A DNA stretch of 64,000 bases from Ciona savignyi (Eukaryota; Chordata; Ascidiacea; Phlebobranchia; Cionidae): assembly GCA_000149265.1 (NCBI GenBank), contig CH003387.1, positions 186,154-250,153 on the forward strand, in the 5' to 3' direction. The position numbers were made by a program, and so were the translations under genes. Each line of letters opens with the position of its first letter. The first letter of the stretch is position 1. The notes below the pieces were generated by a model, which had not been told where the DNA came from, ran no database searches, and worked only from the letters and a program-made list of their open reading frames with translations. Positions 32,019 to 45,000 of this stretch are shown piece by piece.

Positions 32019-33790
32019 ATTATGGGTCCCATTTGCAAAAATGGGACACATATTGTTTTTGTCCGTTTTTTTTTTCGTCAAACGCTTGACAGGCATGGCT
32101 TGTGGCTCCGACATCTAGTAGAAGGGATAATGGAATCGCAATGAAACTTAGTCATTTGTTAGACCACATGGTCTAGATGAGCAGAAATCAAAATTTTAGG
32201 TAATACACCTAGGGGAATTCCCCTGGGAGGTGAAAAACCAAAACGGTATTTTTTTCAAAAATTTTAGCTTTTTGGGGCATAGCGCATGAATGAATGGCTG
32301 CTTCAATTTTGATCAAATTTGGTAAAATAGTAGTGTGTTAGCCACTGCGTTACCAATTAGAAGAAACAAAATATTTACCTAGGGAAATACCCTAAATATG
32401 AAGATATGTTTCTAAATCAAGATTGTGACAGGCATGGATTGTGGCTCCGACATCTAACAGAAGGGATAATGTAATCACAATAAAACTTCGTTATTTGTTA
32501 GACCACATGGTCTGGTGCACAAACTAAAATTTTGGATAACAAATCCAGGGGAATTCCCTTGATACGTTAAAAACCTAAACGGTATTTTTTTCTAATTTTT
32601 TTAGCTTTTTCGGGCATAGCGCTTTGAAAAAATTCCCTTGGGAAATACCCAAAAATATAGGATTTTGTTCCTAAATCAGGATTGTGACAAGCATGCCATT
32701 TCACCCCGACATTTACCAAAAGAAGTAATGGAATCGCAAATAAAATTTGACATTTGTTAGACAACATGGTCTAGATATGCAGAAATCAAAATTGTGGGTG
32801 ATGAATTAGGGGAAATTCCCCTGAGACCTTAAAAACCAAAACGGTATTTTTTCTGAAAAAAATAGCTTTTTACGGGATAGCGCTTGAACAGATTCTTCAA
32901 TTTTAATCAAATTTGGTAGAATGTGTAAGTGCATTAGTGACTGATTCAACACTTAAAACAAATAAAAAAGATTACCTAATAAAATACCCTAAAAACTAAT
33001 TTTTTTTCCTCAAATCATGATAGCAACATGCATGGCATGGCGCCGGGACAACTACCAGAAAAAGTAATGGAATGGTAATAAAAAATTGACATTTGTAAGA
33101 AAGAGAACATGGTCTAGATATGCAGAAACTATAATAATGTTGGGTAATGAATCCAGGGGAATTCCCCTTAGACGTTAAAAACCAAAACGTTTTTTTCTAA
33201 TAAATTATCTTTTTGGGGTATAGCGCTTCAACGGCTGCTGTAATGTTGGACCATTAAACACTCTGAGTCAATTAAATAAAACAAAGAAAACATTTACTTA
33301 GGGTAATTCCCTTAAAACGAAAATATGTTCTTGAATTGTGATAGGCATGCCATATCGCACTGACATATCCAACAAGGAGTCGACAAAACTAAATAAAACT
33401 TTAAGAATTGTTACATAACATGACCCACATATGTAAAACAGAAACTTATTTACTAATCCCATAGGAATTCCCTGAAAGCATGAAATCGGGCTATTTTGGA
33501 AATTTAGCTTTATTTTACCACCACGCTTGAAAACAAGCTTTAATTTTGAAGCATTTGTGGTGAAATGTTCGTAAATTTAAGACGTTTATTCTTTTCTCAA
33601 CTACACATGGAAAAGAAGTTTGGTCTAATAACTTTGGGACCCATGCGTTTATGCTTGCTTGCAGAAACAAAGTACATACTCGGTGTATAAAATACAAATT
33701 GTGGTTAGGGACCCTGTAGCATGAATATATGGCATACGACATGTGTTTTACAAATAGTGGTGGTTAAACACGTGGTTGACACTCTCTAGT
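32019..33790 (-). mobile_element. Tandem-repeat element, copy C
   Basis: Same orientation as copy B. From the right: ACTAGAGAGTGTCAACCACG (33790 down), leader, repeat units with landmarks at 33175, 32829, 32567 and 32230 (periods about 346, 262 and 337, the short one carrying a deletion), A-rich tract and terminal hairpin at 32026-32047 (GTCCCATTT, GCAA loop, AAATGGGAC). No open frame and no clear target duplication. Confidence 0.8.
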
Positions 33791-33799
33791 TTAATTAAA

Positions 33800-34385
33800 C
33801 ATTAATATTAGTTTTATAGCATATCTGATATATTAAGATAATTAAGATTGACAATTCATTGGGTTTGTAGGGAGCCGTTGCAGGTCGCTGCCTATTTCGC
33901 TAGATTGTTCCTTGTAGGCACCCAGGTAAGCCGGTTTACAACACCTGATGCGATCTGCGAATCCCTACGCGCTATCTCGACTCTCGGAGGTGCGCTAATT
34001 ACTTGAGGTTTTCTGCGTAAATGTCTCTTTGACTGATCTCCTGTAGTTCGCCGATAAACGCCTCAGTAGTTTTATAACATCAATTGTATTGAGCAATTGA
34101 GGCGAATAACTTAGTAGTACCAATTGCGAGTTAAATCGTTAGATGTTTAAACGACATAGATTTCAGGTAAAAACTCTCAGCATTCTTCACATACAAGAAT
34201 ATTACTTAATGCGTTAGGCTCTCTCGAGCAAAAGTGAAATAAACTTATATAGGCAAAGTATCCGGCAGCTGCGGTAACAATCGTAAACCTAATAATAATA
34301 TTTCTGTGATGACGCATTGTCAGCGCAAATGCCGGCTGTGCGATCATAAATCTTATGTAAGCACATGAGGTCGCTACAGGTTCAA
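33800..34385. other. Interval without recognised gene
   Basis: Slightly GC-richer patch at 33880-34020; no coding or repeat assignment made. Confidence 0.35.
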
Positions 34386-34769
34386 TAAATTTTTCATTAT
34401 TACAATTTTATGTCAATACTAAACTTACGCTCTCGGACAAGGATTTGTCATAGTTGCGTTGAAAATATGGTACAAATACGGCAAAGCAGCACAAATGATG
34501 GTGTTGCATCAAGAAGCAACAAGAGTAAGGCAGTTTTTGTAAGTTAAAAAAGTTAAGGACGTAGTAGCCAGTAGTTATGTTGTGCAAAGGTTCCAAGTTA
34601 TGAAAAATGTCCAAATCTATACAACAAGGTAGAAGGACAATAAATAGGCCTTTTTATTCCACCATGTACTTCTGCAAACTGCCATGGGTGTAAAAGTAAG
34701 TCTGCGCAGGTTTTGCACGACTTTAAAGACACCCAGGATATGATTTAGTTTTGATGCCCACACTTATTG

Positions 34770-35060
34770 TTAAATAAATAATTTAGGCCACTCACAGCCT
34801 AACAAAGCAGAACCATCATCCTCTTCTAATACATATAATAACTCAAGGTTTTTTGGTGTTGTAATTAATATATACATAAACAGATATATTACTTTTTCTC
34901 CAGTGTACGTTTTTAGAACATTATCTGTTGTTTCGAGGTTGGCACCTTTAAACATGTTTTAAATTTACACCATGACATTACTGACAAAGCAGACCCAGTG
35001 TCCAGCTCAGCTCCATTTGTAGTTTCATATCATTCACTCTTGGTGATAACATGTAGACTA
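34770..35060 (-). pseudogene. Ty3/gypsy aspartic protease fragment
   Basis: One frame gives AELDTGSALSVMS, the D-T-G active site of retropepsin-type proteases; after a frame change it continues LETTDNVLKTYTGEKV and LELLYVLEEDDGSALLGCEW, the TYTGE flap-side strand and the conserved LLG(R)xW end. It processes the retroelement polyprotein. Frameshifted, with RW changed to CW. Confidence 0.75.
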
Positions 35061-35165
35061 TTAAGTTAGGAAACTCACTTTATCGGGTGCTGTATGCTTG
35101 GGTTGCCTTTCCGCGCATGTTTGCCACACCATCGTACGCTTGACCCCTGCAGTTCATTATATCCA

Positions 35166-35990
35166 GCCCGTAAGATTAAAGGCCCGATTTAATCACATCT
35201 TTTCATAGTCGTGGGCCGTAATAAATTTCTGCTGATAATTTGTTGTAAAAAGTGTAAATTTTAGACATTTTATTATAATGCGAATTCTCCGTCAGTAAAC
35301 GCTCTCTTTCCTTCGGCTATAATCTATGCTTATAGCTTGCAAGAGTTGTGTTTTTCGAATCAGTCGTTTGTTTTTGGAATGAGAACTCTGCTGCTTCGAT
35401 CAAGTTTGTCTTTTCTTGCTTGACCCACAAACTTGGAAAAAATTGAATGCTTTGTGTCATAATGACGCTCTTTATATTAAACTCTTTCAAACAAGTAGGC
35501 TTTCCAAAATGGTTCATACAAAAGTACTTGTTTTCAAATTCTTCAATAAAAACTCTGCACCCCACATCAACCTTTCTACGTTTTAATAACATTTCAACAA
35601 GATTGCAAAATCAATTGGAAAAATATATGTTTACTAGCTAGTATTATCTATCGTACAGGACACGATGCAAACACATATGAAATAGCAAACACGATGTACG
35701 TTGTGTCACAATGTCGTAAAATTACCAATGGATTGCTTCTACTAATAATACGCATGCCAACAAACACTTATTGCTTTCTCTCAAAGCATTTTCTTCGTCT
35801 GCACGCACACATTCTCATTAGACACGGTCAGGCGCATTTTTTATTATTGCAGCATAGATTGTTGAAATAATTCATCAAAATCTAAGATTGCAGATGAAAC
35901 AGTGGGTCGTATTCTATAATATAATACTTCAGTAAGATGTCTCGGGCCGGATGATTTTGCTTGGCGGGCCGTAGGTTGCCGACCTCTGAT
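35166..35990 (-). pseudogene. hAT transposase relic, N-terminal part
   Basis: Right terminus, reversed, reads CAGAGGTCGGCAACCTACGG. Frame 35592-35317 encodes MLLKRRKVDVGCRVFIEEFENKYF split as LLKRRKVDVGCRVF and NKYFCMNHFGKPTCL, then a FSFQKQ-containing segment. This is the N-terminus of GTF2IRD2/SCAND3-like hAT proteins. The catalytic core is missing. Strand is opposite to the C-terminal relic at 31.4 kb. Confidence 0.65.
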
Positions 35991-37067
35991 ATAAAGTGTG
36001 TTTGAAATTTGTGTCAACGCTAAATAGTATTATACGTATACTACATTTGTTTGTAAACAATGGATGGATATTAATTACTCCACGAAACATATTAACCTGC
36101 ATTAATAAACTTTCACTTGCTTGTTTTAAGATTTGTATTTTTTATGTTGTGTATTAAGTTCAAGTAATTGCGCTGTGATTATTTGTTTCTGGCTATAAAC
36201 GCGATGATCTGGGTTAGCTAGCCTGTTACGAAATTACTAACGAAAAAAGTTATTTCATCGGTTGATATGCAAGATTTAATGTGAGGATTTTTTTGCGTGA
36301 TTATAAAACAGACATTGCGTCGAATTTACAACGTTGCGCCGCAACGGCGGAAATCGGCGTCCATGCTTTTGGGTCCATTCCACGGCGTTCTCTTATCGGT
36401 CGGGGCAAGCTACACACACACCCTTGTGATATGACCAACCCGACCACAGCTGTAAGTAACACACACAGGTTCTCGCATTTTTTACATAATAATACTTTGC
36501 TGTATGTCCAGTTCTACCGCAGTACATGCTGACCTTTGACCTACCCTTAATTACTTTCCTAAGTTCCTACCATCCTGGATGCTCTATTGCTAGAGCCAGT
36601 ACCAGCACATCTGTTGTCCGGACTTATAAACTGATTGTGCATTTTGCAGGGTACGAGACTTTTTCCATTGCTGTTGCAATCTCTATTGCTTTCTTGAAGG
36701 TCTAATCAGACTCGGTTAGCAATCTTCTTTGCATGGATTCACTTTCCAAGCCACATACAAAACACTGGGTGAGCGCATCATCTAAGAAATTGCCATATGC
36801 ACAGTTTTCAAAGAGTTGCAACCTTTCTTCCTTCCCCCTTCTCTTGATTTCTTTGCAATCAATCTCAAGTGGTGTTGGGGTCAAATGATCCGTCAACAAG
36901 ACATTTACAATTTCCAGAGAGAACTTGATACCAGATCTTTTTACAACCCGTATGTTTTGGCACCATTAATCTTAGAATCGGTGAAACTCGTTTCTTGGCA
37001 TGAATTTCGTTTACCTCCAAATACCGGTACTGCTCTCTAATCTTTCCACATACGTCGGCCAGTCTTC

Positions 37068-37943
37068 CACTAGGTCAGGGATGTCCAACCTGCGGCCCGC
37101 GGGCCGCACTGCGGCCCGCTAGTCATTTTTACTCTAAGTAGTATTTCGAACTTTAAATCTTGGCCTAATTCAAATGTACTAGTCAGCTTTTAGGGACGCA
37201 GTAAACATCAAAACTGCAGAAAGAAACCGACGGACGACAAACACTTATCTCATTGACTTTGTATTACAGAAATAAGTTTTTGTTTTCTTTCTATATGTGT
37301 GTTATTTGTTCCTTTTTTCAAAGATGAAATTAATGGCTTTTAATTGTTTCTTTATGTACCCATTCAGGGTTGGAATTAAGGGATCGCTATTGCGAAACGT
37401 TTTCTAAAGTTTGCGAATTACAAAATTTAACAAACTCGCGAAAATATATATTACCGGTACTGATTTCGCGCACTTTTAATAATAAATCCTCAACACGTTA
37501 ATATAACATCGTTTGCCTTTAACATAACATTATTTATTTACCTTGGCTTTACTTTGCATTATTGACGCATAATAAGCATTGCTATCACAAGGCAATAATG
37601 GCCATTATGCGTTAATATACCTCGATTCCTTTATTTATGATTGGCGAGATGCTGACACACCCCTTTTAAATTTACGTTTATTGCAATTTATCATTACTGT
37701 ACTACTAAATTACGGTACTGTCTGCTTTATGAAATAAATATCTTTCTGGTAGTTTAAGGCAATTATCATAACCAAATTTTTTTTCGAGCGTTCCTTATCC
37801 GCGCATTTCGCAAATCATCTCAAAACCATTTATTCGAACCCTGCCATTTTTATTGAAATTTAATAGGTTCTGCGGCCCATTGAATTATTTTAAGTGACAA
37901 TGCGGCCCATTACAATAAAAGGTTGGACATCCCTGCACTAGGT
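37068..37943 (+). mobile_element. Non-autonomous hAT, copy 2, with 8-bp TSD
   Basis: Element 37076-37935 (860 bp), termini as in copy 1. Perfect duplication CACTAGGT at 37068-37075 and 37936-37943. It cuts the gypsy A gag gene. Very similar to copy 3. Confidence 0.95.
37365..37843 (+). mobile_element. Smaller element nested in hAT-N copy 2
   Basis: CAGGGTTGGAATTAAGG to ATTCGAACCCTG, at the same site as in copies 1 and 3. Confidence 0.6.
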
Positions 37944-38207
37944 AATCAAAATTGAGCTTAGGAATGCCATTCTTCATTTTTTTTGCAAAATTGCTGCTTA
38001 ACACTGACGCTTCTTGCTAGGCTATCGTATCCCATCCTTGTCGCCATTATCATTTATTGGGTGGAGAATAATGGTAACACAACCAACTATTATCGGAGAA
38101 ATGGACAAGCCACGTTGGTCCCAAGGTCATAGAGAACAACAACAAAGTCACGTGATTATAACCTAAACCGAGTAATGACATCATAAATACAAAACATTAC
38201 TTACTTA

Positions 38208-39321
38208 ATGGCAGACATATGTGGTGGGGAGAGAGAGCTCTTGAAATTAAGAACAGAGTTTGAAAAAGTAAACTACATTACTTATTCAATCTATTTGCAT
38301 CACAAGAAGATGTTTCTAGATAGATATACAAAATTAAGACCTTCAACTGGTGAATTATCAGAAAAGACAAAAAAGAATTTCAAGCCTGGGCAAGATGTAC
38401 TATCTATCCATCATATCTAGCTAAGGTGTCAAGAGATTTCAAAGCAAATAAAGATGTCTGGTGCGTATGTGGAAACAGCAGATGGATGATGATCCAGAAC
38501 AATTAAATGAATCCCTCGAGATGCTCCCCCATAGAGTTGCAGTAATAGAAAGATTCTGTAACAACCTAGACAGTTGTAAGGTATTAATGAATGTGCCATC
38601 AACAACTTCAAAAAATGGGAAATTATCTCCAATTGCCCCCCGTGCAAGTTGAACAATCCATAGACCATAGAATACTTTGATGTCTCCAAATAATTGTTCA
38701 ATCAAACAAGCACGAAAACTAAAGGCGGATGGATGCACACATGACAACTTTTGCGGCTGCGGGCAGGGAACCCAAGTGCGAAGACCAAGAATAAGAATCT
38801 CCACTCAGTGCTTATACCATCAACCCCATCACAAGTTATGTCTTGCACAAACAACATTTCCATTGATAATGATCAATATGATCTTATCATTGACTGACAC
38901 TTAGGAACTGATAAACTCTAATGAGACATCAAAACACAAAATCATTTTCTTAGCAGGGTCTATAGAGCACAAATTCCGTGGCACAGCTGATTTTGTAGAA
39001 CCAGGGACAGTTGAAGACCTCGCAGATTCTGATTTTATTACTAACTTGAACAGGGGTGGGTTGACTGTACCAAAAATGTCCACTGTTAAGTTTACTTCGT
39101 CCATGCTGTTCGTAGATTATTCATTGACTATAATAACCTTTACTGGTGCTGTGTTCACCTTAGCCAAGCAAGCAATATCACGTATTTATAGACCTATGGA
39201 AATAATTAATGGAGCATGTGTGACATTATCTAATATTTTCTTAAAGTTATTTGTGCTTAGTAAAAGTGACAAAAAGAAGCAACTTGCTTGTTTGAGGAGA
39301 CGAGAAAAGTTGTCAAATTAA
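38208..39321 (+). pseudogene. Transposase-like remnant, family unclear
   Basis: The best frame (about 38920-39321) reads HKIIFLAGSIEHKFRGTADF, LADSDFITNLNRGGLTVPK and NIFLKLFVLSKSDKKKQ. An asparagine-arginine-GG-L-T-x-P motif near the C-terminus is seen in P-element-like and THAP-associated transposases. Upstream, 38208-38420 is an open 70-codon frame starting MADICGGERELL, and WCVCGN at about 38460 recalls a short Cys-rich motif. In-frame stops between the parts. No terminal repeats were identified. Confidence 0.3.
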
Positions 39322-39329
39322 GTACTTCT

Positions 39330-40160
39330 TGTTACTAGTACAAGCAGTGTAATAAACTTTGCGTGTAAGTTACAAAATATACATGGTGGTAGTAATGTTC
39401 ATTACATTGATCTGGTTTATTTTATCTAGAAGTGATCTTAGCCCATCATTAGACACCGAAATCACCTCTCTAGGCCGTCTAAAACCAATTTTAAAGATAC
39501 ACCTAAGTTCCAAACCCCGAGCATGACAATCAATGGGCAGTCCTTTCTTTAATGAGTCTATGTCTCCGATCAAGATTGATTGATTAATCCCAACATTTAG
39601 TATGGTCCTAGCAGGAAAGGTAACAACACCTGGCCAAGCATTGGCAAAACATCTTTGATTTTTAGAAACGTTCCCTATCGTGGGCTGGGTGGGTACCTAG
39701 CACCTTACATGTCGCTAATTTGTCAAAAGCAAGTTACATAACAGTTAATCCAAATGATTTTTTTTATTTTCATCACAATTTTCTGCTGCCATGCCTTGTT
39801 TCTCTACTACCACTATCCCATTCCAGGCTCCTGCACCGGAAATTACAGTGCTGATCTCTGCTGCCAGTTGGTCATGACTACTATCTTTATATTCCGTTTG
39901 TTGCAGCACATTTGGAGAATAGATAGTCATGTTAGTGAGAATTATTTTAGATTAAATACATTGTTTATTAAGAATATAGGGTCCAGGTATAATATTCTTG
40001 TTTTTTGAACCAACCTGAAAAACATTTGTCAAAATAATGTGTGTTCAATGTTCACAGTAGGTTAGTTCAAGATAAAGTATTTTTTATTAGTTTACCCTAT
40101 TTGAATCCACTGAATTAACACACTTTGTGCACATTGTTAAGTCCATTGGATTAAAGGGTT
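39330..40160. other. Interval without recognised gene
   Basis: No supported coding region or repeat. Confidence 0.4.
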
Positions 40161-40164
40161 TAAC

Positions 40165-40300
40165 TAAAACTACATAGAAACATCCCAATAATATACAATA
40201 CACTGCAATAATTGGCATTTAAAATACAGTCTGACGATTGCCTGTGTGACAACGCTCTTACTGTTTTACCATTTTTCGGAGATAAAACATTGATTAATAT
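40165..40300 (+). repeat. SINE type A, 3' part
   Basis: ATACAATACACTGCAATAAT, GTCTGACGATTGCCTGTGTG and a CGGAGATAAA end match the 3' half of 55903-56190. Confidence 0.5.
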
Positions 40301-41100
40301 TATGGGAATTCACATCAACGAAGAACTCTTGCAGCTTTTATGTAATCAAAAGCTAACTTATTTGTCAGAAATCCAAAAATGGATCGTTTTTAAACGATTT
40401 CTTGGTTGGTTTTCTCTTAATAGAAGTAATAATAACATGGTAAGCCATTTTTTGTCACCTTTATTTATTTTTTGGCAAGAAATAGATATTAAATAACTGT
40501 GTTCACTGTTCAACTAACTACATGGGGGAAATTAAGCTAAATTCGCCCTCTAAAGAGTATGCTTGTTAAAGATAGAATAATCACATGATTTCAGAACAAA
40601 ACTATTGGTATTTACGAACTAAAATTCTACTGAAATGATAAAAAGTCAAAGAAAGTATCTGGTTTTCTTTCTTAACCGACAAAAAATTAAACATACCCCA
40701 ACACTTCCTATCACCGCCTGCAGCTCTTTCTCACTACTTGCGGGAACTACCATTTGAAACGGACTTTCTTGATAGAAGTCACACACTTCTCTGATACTTC
40801 ATTAATGCTTCAGTTAAGCTTGCCTATTTTCATTCGGAATCGGAGGACATTAATTTGGTGTAGACAATTTGGATGGTCTGGTGCTTGGGCTAATTATTTC
40901 ATTTTTTCTGACCGGATGTGAGTTCGGAGTGATAAATAATCTGAAATAATATTCTCAAATTACACCTGATAGTTATGCTATAATTTGGCTCCTCTACTAA
41001 TATAAAATAATGGAGATATATATATACCTTTTATTTTTTGGTGCGGGTGGATGCGGATTGATATGACTATTTATTCGAACAATTTCCTTAGAATTCGTTC
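40300..41100. other. Interval without recognised gene
   Basis: No supported gene; a 94-codon frame at 40212-40496 overlaps the SINE and shows no domain. Confidence 0.4.
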
Positions 41101-42056
41101 GATGCAATAGACGTATTTCTTTGTTTACAATTTTCGCCGCTAAACAGTAGTGCTGACAGGCAGAAAACCATTTGAGCGATTGTTGTGGTTTGCTTAGTTT
41201 ATCTTGTTTACCGCATTATTTCGTTATCTTGCTACATATTATATTGGAAATCAAAAATGGCAGATAACTGGACTACTTACAAGGAAAAGTTAACCTTGGC
41301 AAATTATTACCGGATTCACTGTGTGAGGAAAACTGAAATGAAAATCGATCTGTATCTGAATTTATGTTGCCTAATATGTATATCTATTTGATCAAGACTC
41401 CAAGCGAATTTACAAAGGAATCACTCAAGGCATAAATCCCTGGCTGCTTAGAATTTCTTTATATGTGGGCACGTTCAAGTTGTACTCTATCATAGAGTCA
41501 TGTTGGTGAAGATAGTGAGTTTTGCCTTTTAAAATTGAAGGTAGGGTGCATATATCTTGTTGTTAGCCTAGTTTGGAATTATTGTTTATACCTGACATTG
41601 GAACTAGGCTAATTTTATTGCAGGTAATATAAATGTGTATGATTTACCGGTACCGATCACTAAACAAACCTTTACCGTTGTTTCCTGTTTTAGATATTAC
41701 CTAGGTCCTAGTCAACAAGGAGATAAGAATGCAGATGATGTTTGGATTGTGCTTCTTAAGAAAGATATTTGGATTTTGAGTAGAAATTGCCCTAGTATAG
41801 CCTGGTAAATATTGTGTTTGAATGGGAATATATAATTGCATACCGGTAACCAAATATATACAAGTCTAGATACATTCATGTTACTCGAATACACAGTGTG
41901 AACATAATCTTGATTGCAAGTAACAGCACCCATTGCTTTGTTTTATTTTATTAAGTAACACATACTCTTTACTGTAAACATTGATAATACTGGTAAATCA
42001 TCGTTTTTTTAAACAAAAGTTATTTATATGTACATTGGTATTGTTTTGTAATCAAG

Positions 42057-45000
42057 TAGGGGAGAGTGGTACTGAGTGGGACATGGTACACAGTGAGAAA
42101 TTTTGAATAAAAACCTTGAAACATAAAAATATTAAAAACTTTGACGGTTGATTGATTTCACGTGACTGACGCACTTTGTAACGAACTTTTAGGTACTAGC
42201 ATGTGCGTTTCGGAAAGTTATGATAGTTTATAGTTTTCGAGGGGTCCAAGTAAAATTTTATACACTAGCTGCAAACTTAATTTAGATCGGAGAAGATTAG
42301 CCTTAAAGCTGAAGTTAGTCGGAAGTGATAAAGTAGGTGCATACCTTGCTTACAAATAGAAAAAGAACATGGCAGCCTCAATTTAAGTATCTTTAATTTT
42401 GACTTTTAGATTTGTAGTATCTAAGTACTCAATGAGACACTATGTTGAGGTACACTGTGAGACAGAATACAAGACTGTTTAATCATGTTTTTGGGGGGAT
42501 TTAAGCTTACAAAAAGCATTTATATGTTGAGAAATAGCCTATGCAGTAACTAGCCAAGTTTATACATTTATCCAGTTTTAGACATTTATTATTTTAATAA
42601 CTAAGAGTGTACTCATGGGAAGAATTGTAAAAGTAAATTTAGAAGACCGTAAAATTGGCTCATCATCAGAACATTGTATGAGTGAAGCTGTTCAGTTGGT
42701 TTTGTCCAATAAATGAAGCCTAAGAAAGGCAGCAGATCATACAGGAGTGAAATTTCAAACATTAGCAAGGTATGTCAATAAGCAAAAAGCTGCTGGTAAT
42801 AATAATGTTAGGATGACACCGAACTATGCTGTGCGTAGAGTGTTTACAGATGCAGATGAGCAAGAGCTTGCCGAGTATATTAAAACCACTGCGAGAATGT
42901 GTTTTGGCCTCACTACAGTTGATACACGAAAACTTGCATTTGAAATGGCACAAAAGAATAACCTTGATTTTCCTCAACAATGGTCTGAAAACAAATTGGC
43001 AGGAAAAGACTGGCTTCGTGGGTTTATACAGAGAAACCCAAGAATTTCTATTCGGCAACCAGAAGCTTGTAGTCTTTCGAGAATGACGTCATTTAATAAA
43101 CATAATGTTAACCAGTTCTATGAAAACTTGAAGTTGATTTATAGCCGGAATTCATCTGTGCTTTGTGCGGCTACAAGGATCTTCAATTTAGATGAGACTG
43201 GCACGCCCATCGTCTCTGCATCAAAGGCTATTCTTGCTGAAAAGGGTGTCAAGCAAATTTCCAAAGCAACTAGTGGTGAAAGAGGTTTACTTATAACAAC
43301 ATGTGCTATTGTGTGTGCTGCTGGTACATTTTTACCACCAGCAATGGTGTTTCCAAGATGCAACTTCAAAATCTCACATGTTAAATGGTGCTCCACCCCG
43401 GGACTCTTGGTTTAGCTCAAAAATCAGGTTGGATGAACTCGGAACTCTTTTCATAGGTGATGGAACACTTCATCAAGCACTCTTCAAGTTCAAAAGAAAA
43501 TCCAAGTCTGTTAATTTTTGACAACCATGAAAGCCACATGTCACTTAAAGTCCTGGACCTGGCAAGAGAAAATGGTGTGACAATATTGACACTGCCACCT
43601 CATTGTTCACACAAAATGCAACCATTAGAATGTTTCTGTGTTTTTTCCATTTAAATCCTTTTATAGAGCTGCAATGGATAGTTGGATGCTGCAGAATGCA
43701 GGGCAGCCCTGCACATTGTACAACGTCAGCTCAATTGGTTGGAATAGCACATATGAAATCGATGACTCCTTCAAATATTGTATCAGGATTTAAGCATACT
43801 GGAATTTTTCCCTTTGACCCAAACATATTTTCTGAGGATGATTTTTTGCTGTCATATGTGACTGATAGACCTTTAGAAACAACATCATTAAATATAAGCA
43901 CAGGTATGAATAGTAACGTCAATCTGAAGGATGACTCAAGTCCGGATAACAGTGTCCAAAATGAATATGTGGAGTGGAATGCTGACAACAGTGCACCTGC
44001 GGATCAGGACTTTTTTCTTGATGACATAACTGGGGAGATAAAAAGTAATCAATCGTGTAGTTCAGATTGTGGTCCAACAGTTTCAAACAAGAAGATTAGC
44101 ACCCCATTAAACAAAGCTTCAAACAAGGGGATGTGTTCAGTTTTCCCCAGAAGATATACGCGCCTATCCTAAAGCTTTGCCACGAAAATCAAAAAGCAGT
44201 TGGGTCGTAAAAAGGGCAAAAGCACCATATTAACTGATACTCCGGAGAAAATGCTGGTTGAACAAAAAGAACTTGCACATTGTAGTAGAAAGCGCCCAAA
44301 AAATATAAGGAAGAAATCACTTTTTGGCAAAAAAAAGAAAGAGTCGTTTTCCTCCAGTGATGAATGAAGATTTGCTCCCACTCAACTTTATCAATCACCT
44401 CGGTACCAGTCCAGGAATTGGTGATTTTGTCCTGCATGAAATTAAAAAGAATGTTTTTTATGTTGCTGAGTTACTAAGTGAAGTAGATGAAGATGGGGAC
44501 TTTGAGGTGTCTTACCTGCGAAAAAGTTCAAAACATAAAAACAAATTTGTTAAGCCTTCGGTTTTGGATCTAGCATCTGCACCACAAAGATGAAATAAAA
44601 TACATCCTGCCTCCAGCGATTGAGTTAAAAAACAAGCGCTATAGCTCATTATATTCCTTTGCTGTCCAATTGACTGGTCTTGATGTGCGATGAGTGTGTT
44701 TCTCACTGTTCCATAAATATTTTTCATTTTTCTTGTTTTAATGTTCTATTCCCTTTGGTCTGGATTGCCATTTAAAACTGTTGTTAAACACTGTTTTTTT
44801 ATGTGTGAATTGCTCATTGGTTACAAACTTGTATTAAACTGTATCAGTCTGCATAATTTACCGTGTCGCAATAGATTGACACACTGAACTTTTTTGATAT
44901 TTTTGTCAATTTTTAAAACATTGGTAAGTTTGTGCCATGTAATAAACTTTCATGTTGAAGTTAACATTGGGTTCGCACATGTATGTAAACAAATTTACAG

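Larger units (their letters stand above)
36350..37978 (-). pseudogene. Ty3/gypsy gag with zinc knuckles, interrupted
   Basis: The start encodes PKLNFDYLVEDW across the hAT insertion, then WPTYVERLE, and after a frame change EIHAKK. The frame 36899-36702 gives CAYGNFLDDALTQCFVCGLE and QRRLLTESD, the capsid C-terminal motif, in which FVCGL and RLLTE are highly conserved. Further down a degenerate CCHC region (CGRTGHTAK) is visible. Several frameshifts and stops. Confidence 0.75.
34390..38070 (-). mobile_element. Ty3/gypsy retrotransposon A, fragmentary
   Basis: Minus-strand order: leader (about 38060, GGCGACAAGGATGGGATACG, a block often found just after gypsy primer-binding sites), gag start (37978), gag core (36702-37067), zinc knuckles (about 36540-36400), protease (35060-34770). 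An hAT (37076-37935) splits gag and another hAT relic (about 35166-35990) separates knuckle and protease. No convincing reverse transcriptase remains. Confidence 0.75.

Noticed and set aside
38439-38804. 121-codon minus-strand frame
   Set aside because: Overlaps open plus-strand frames and has no domain; likely chance reading of the antisense strand.
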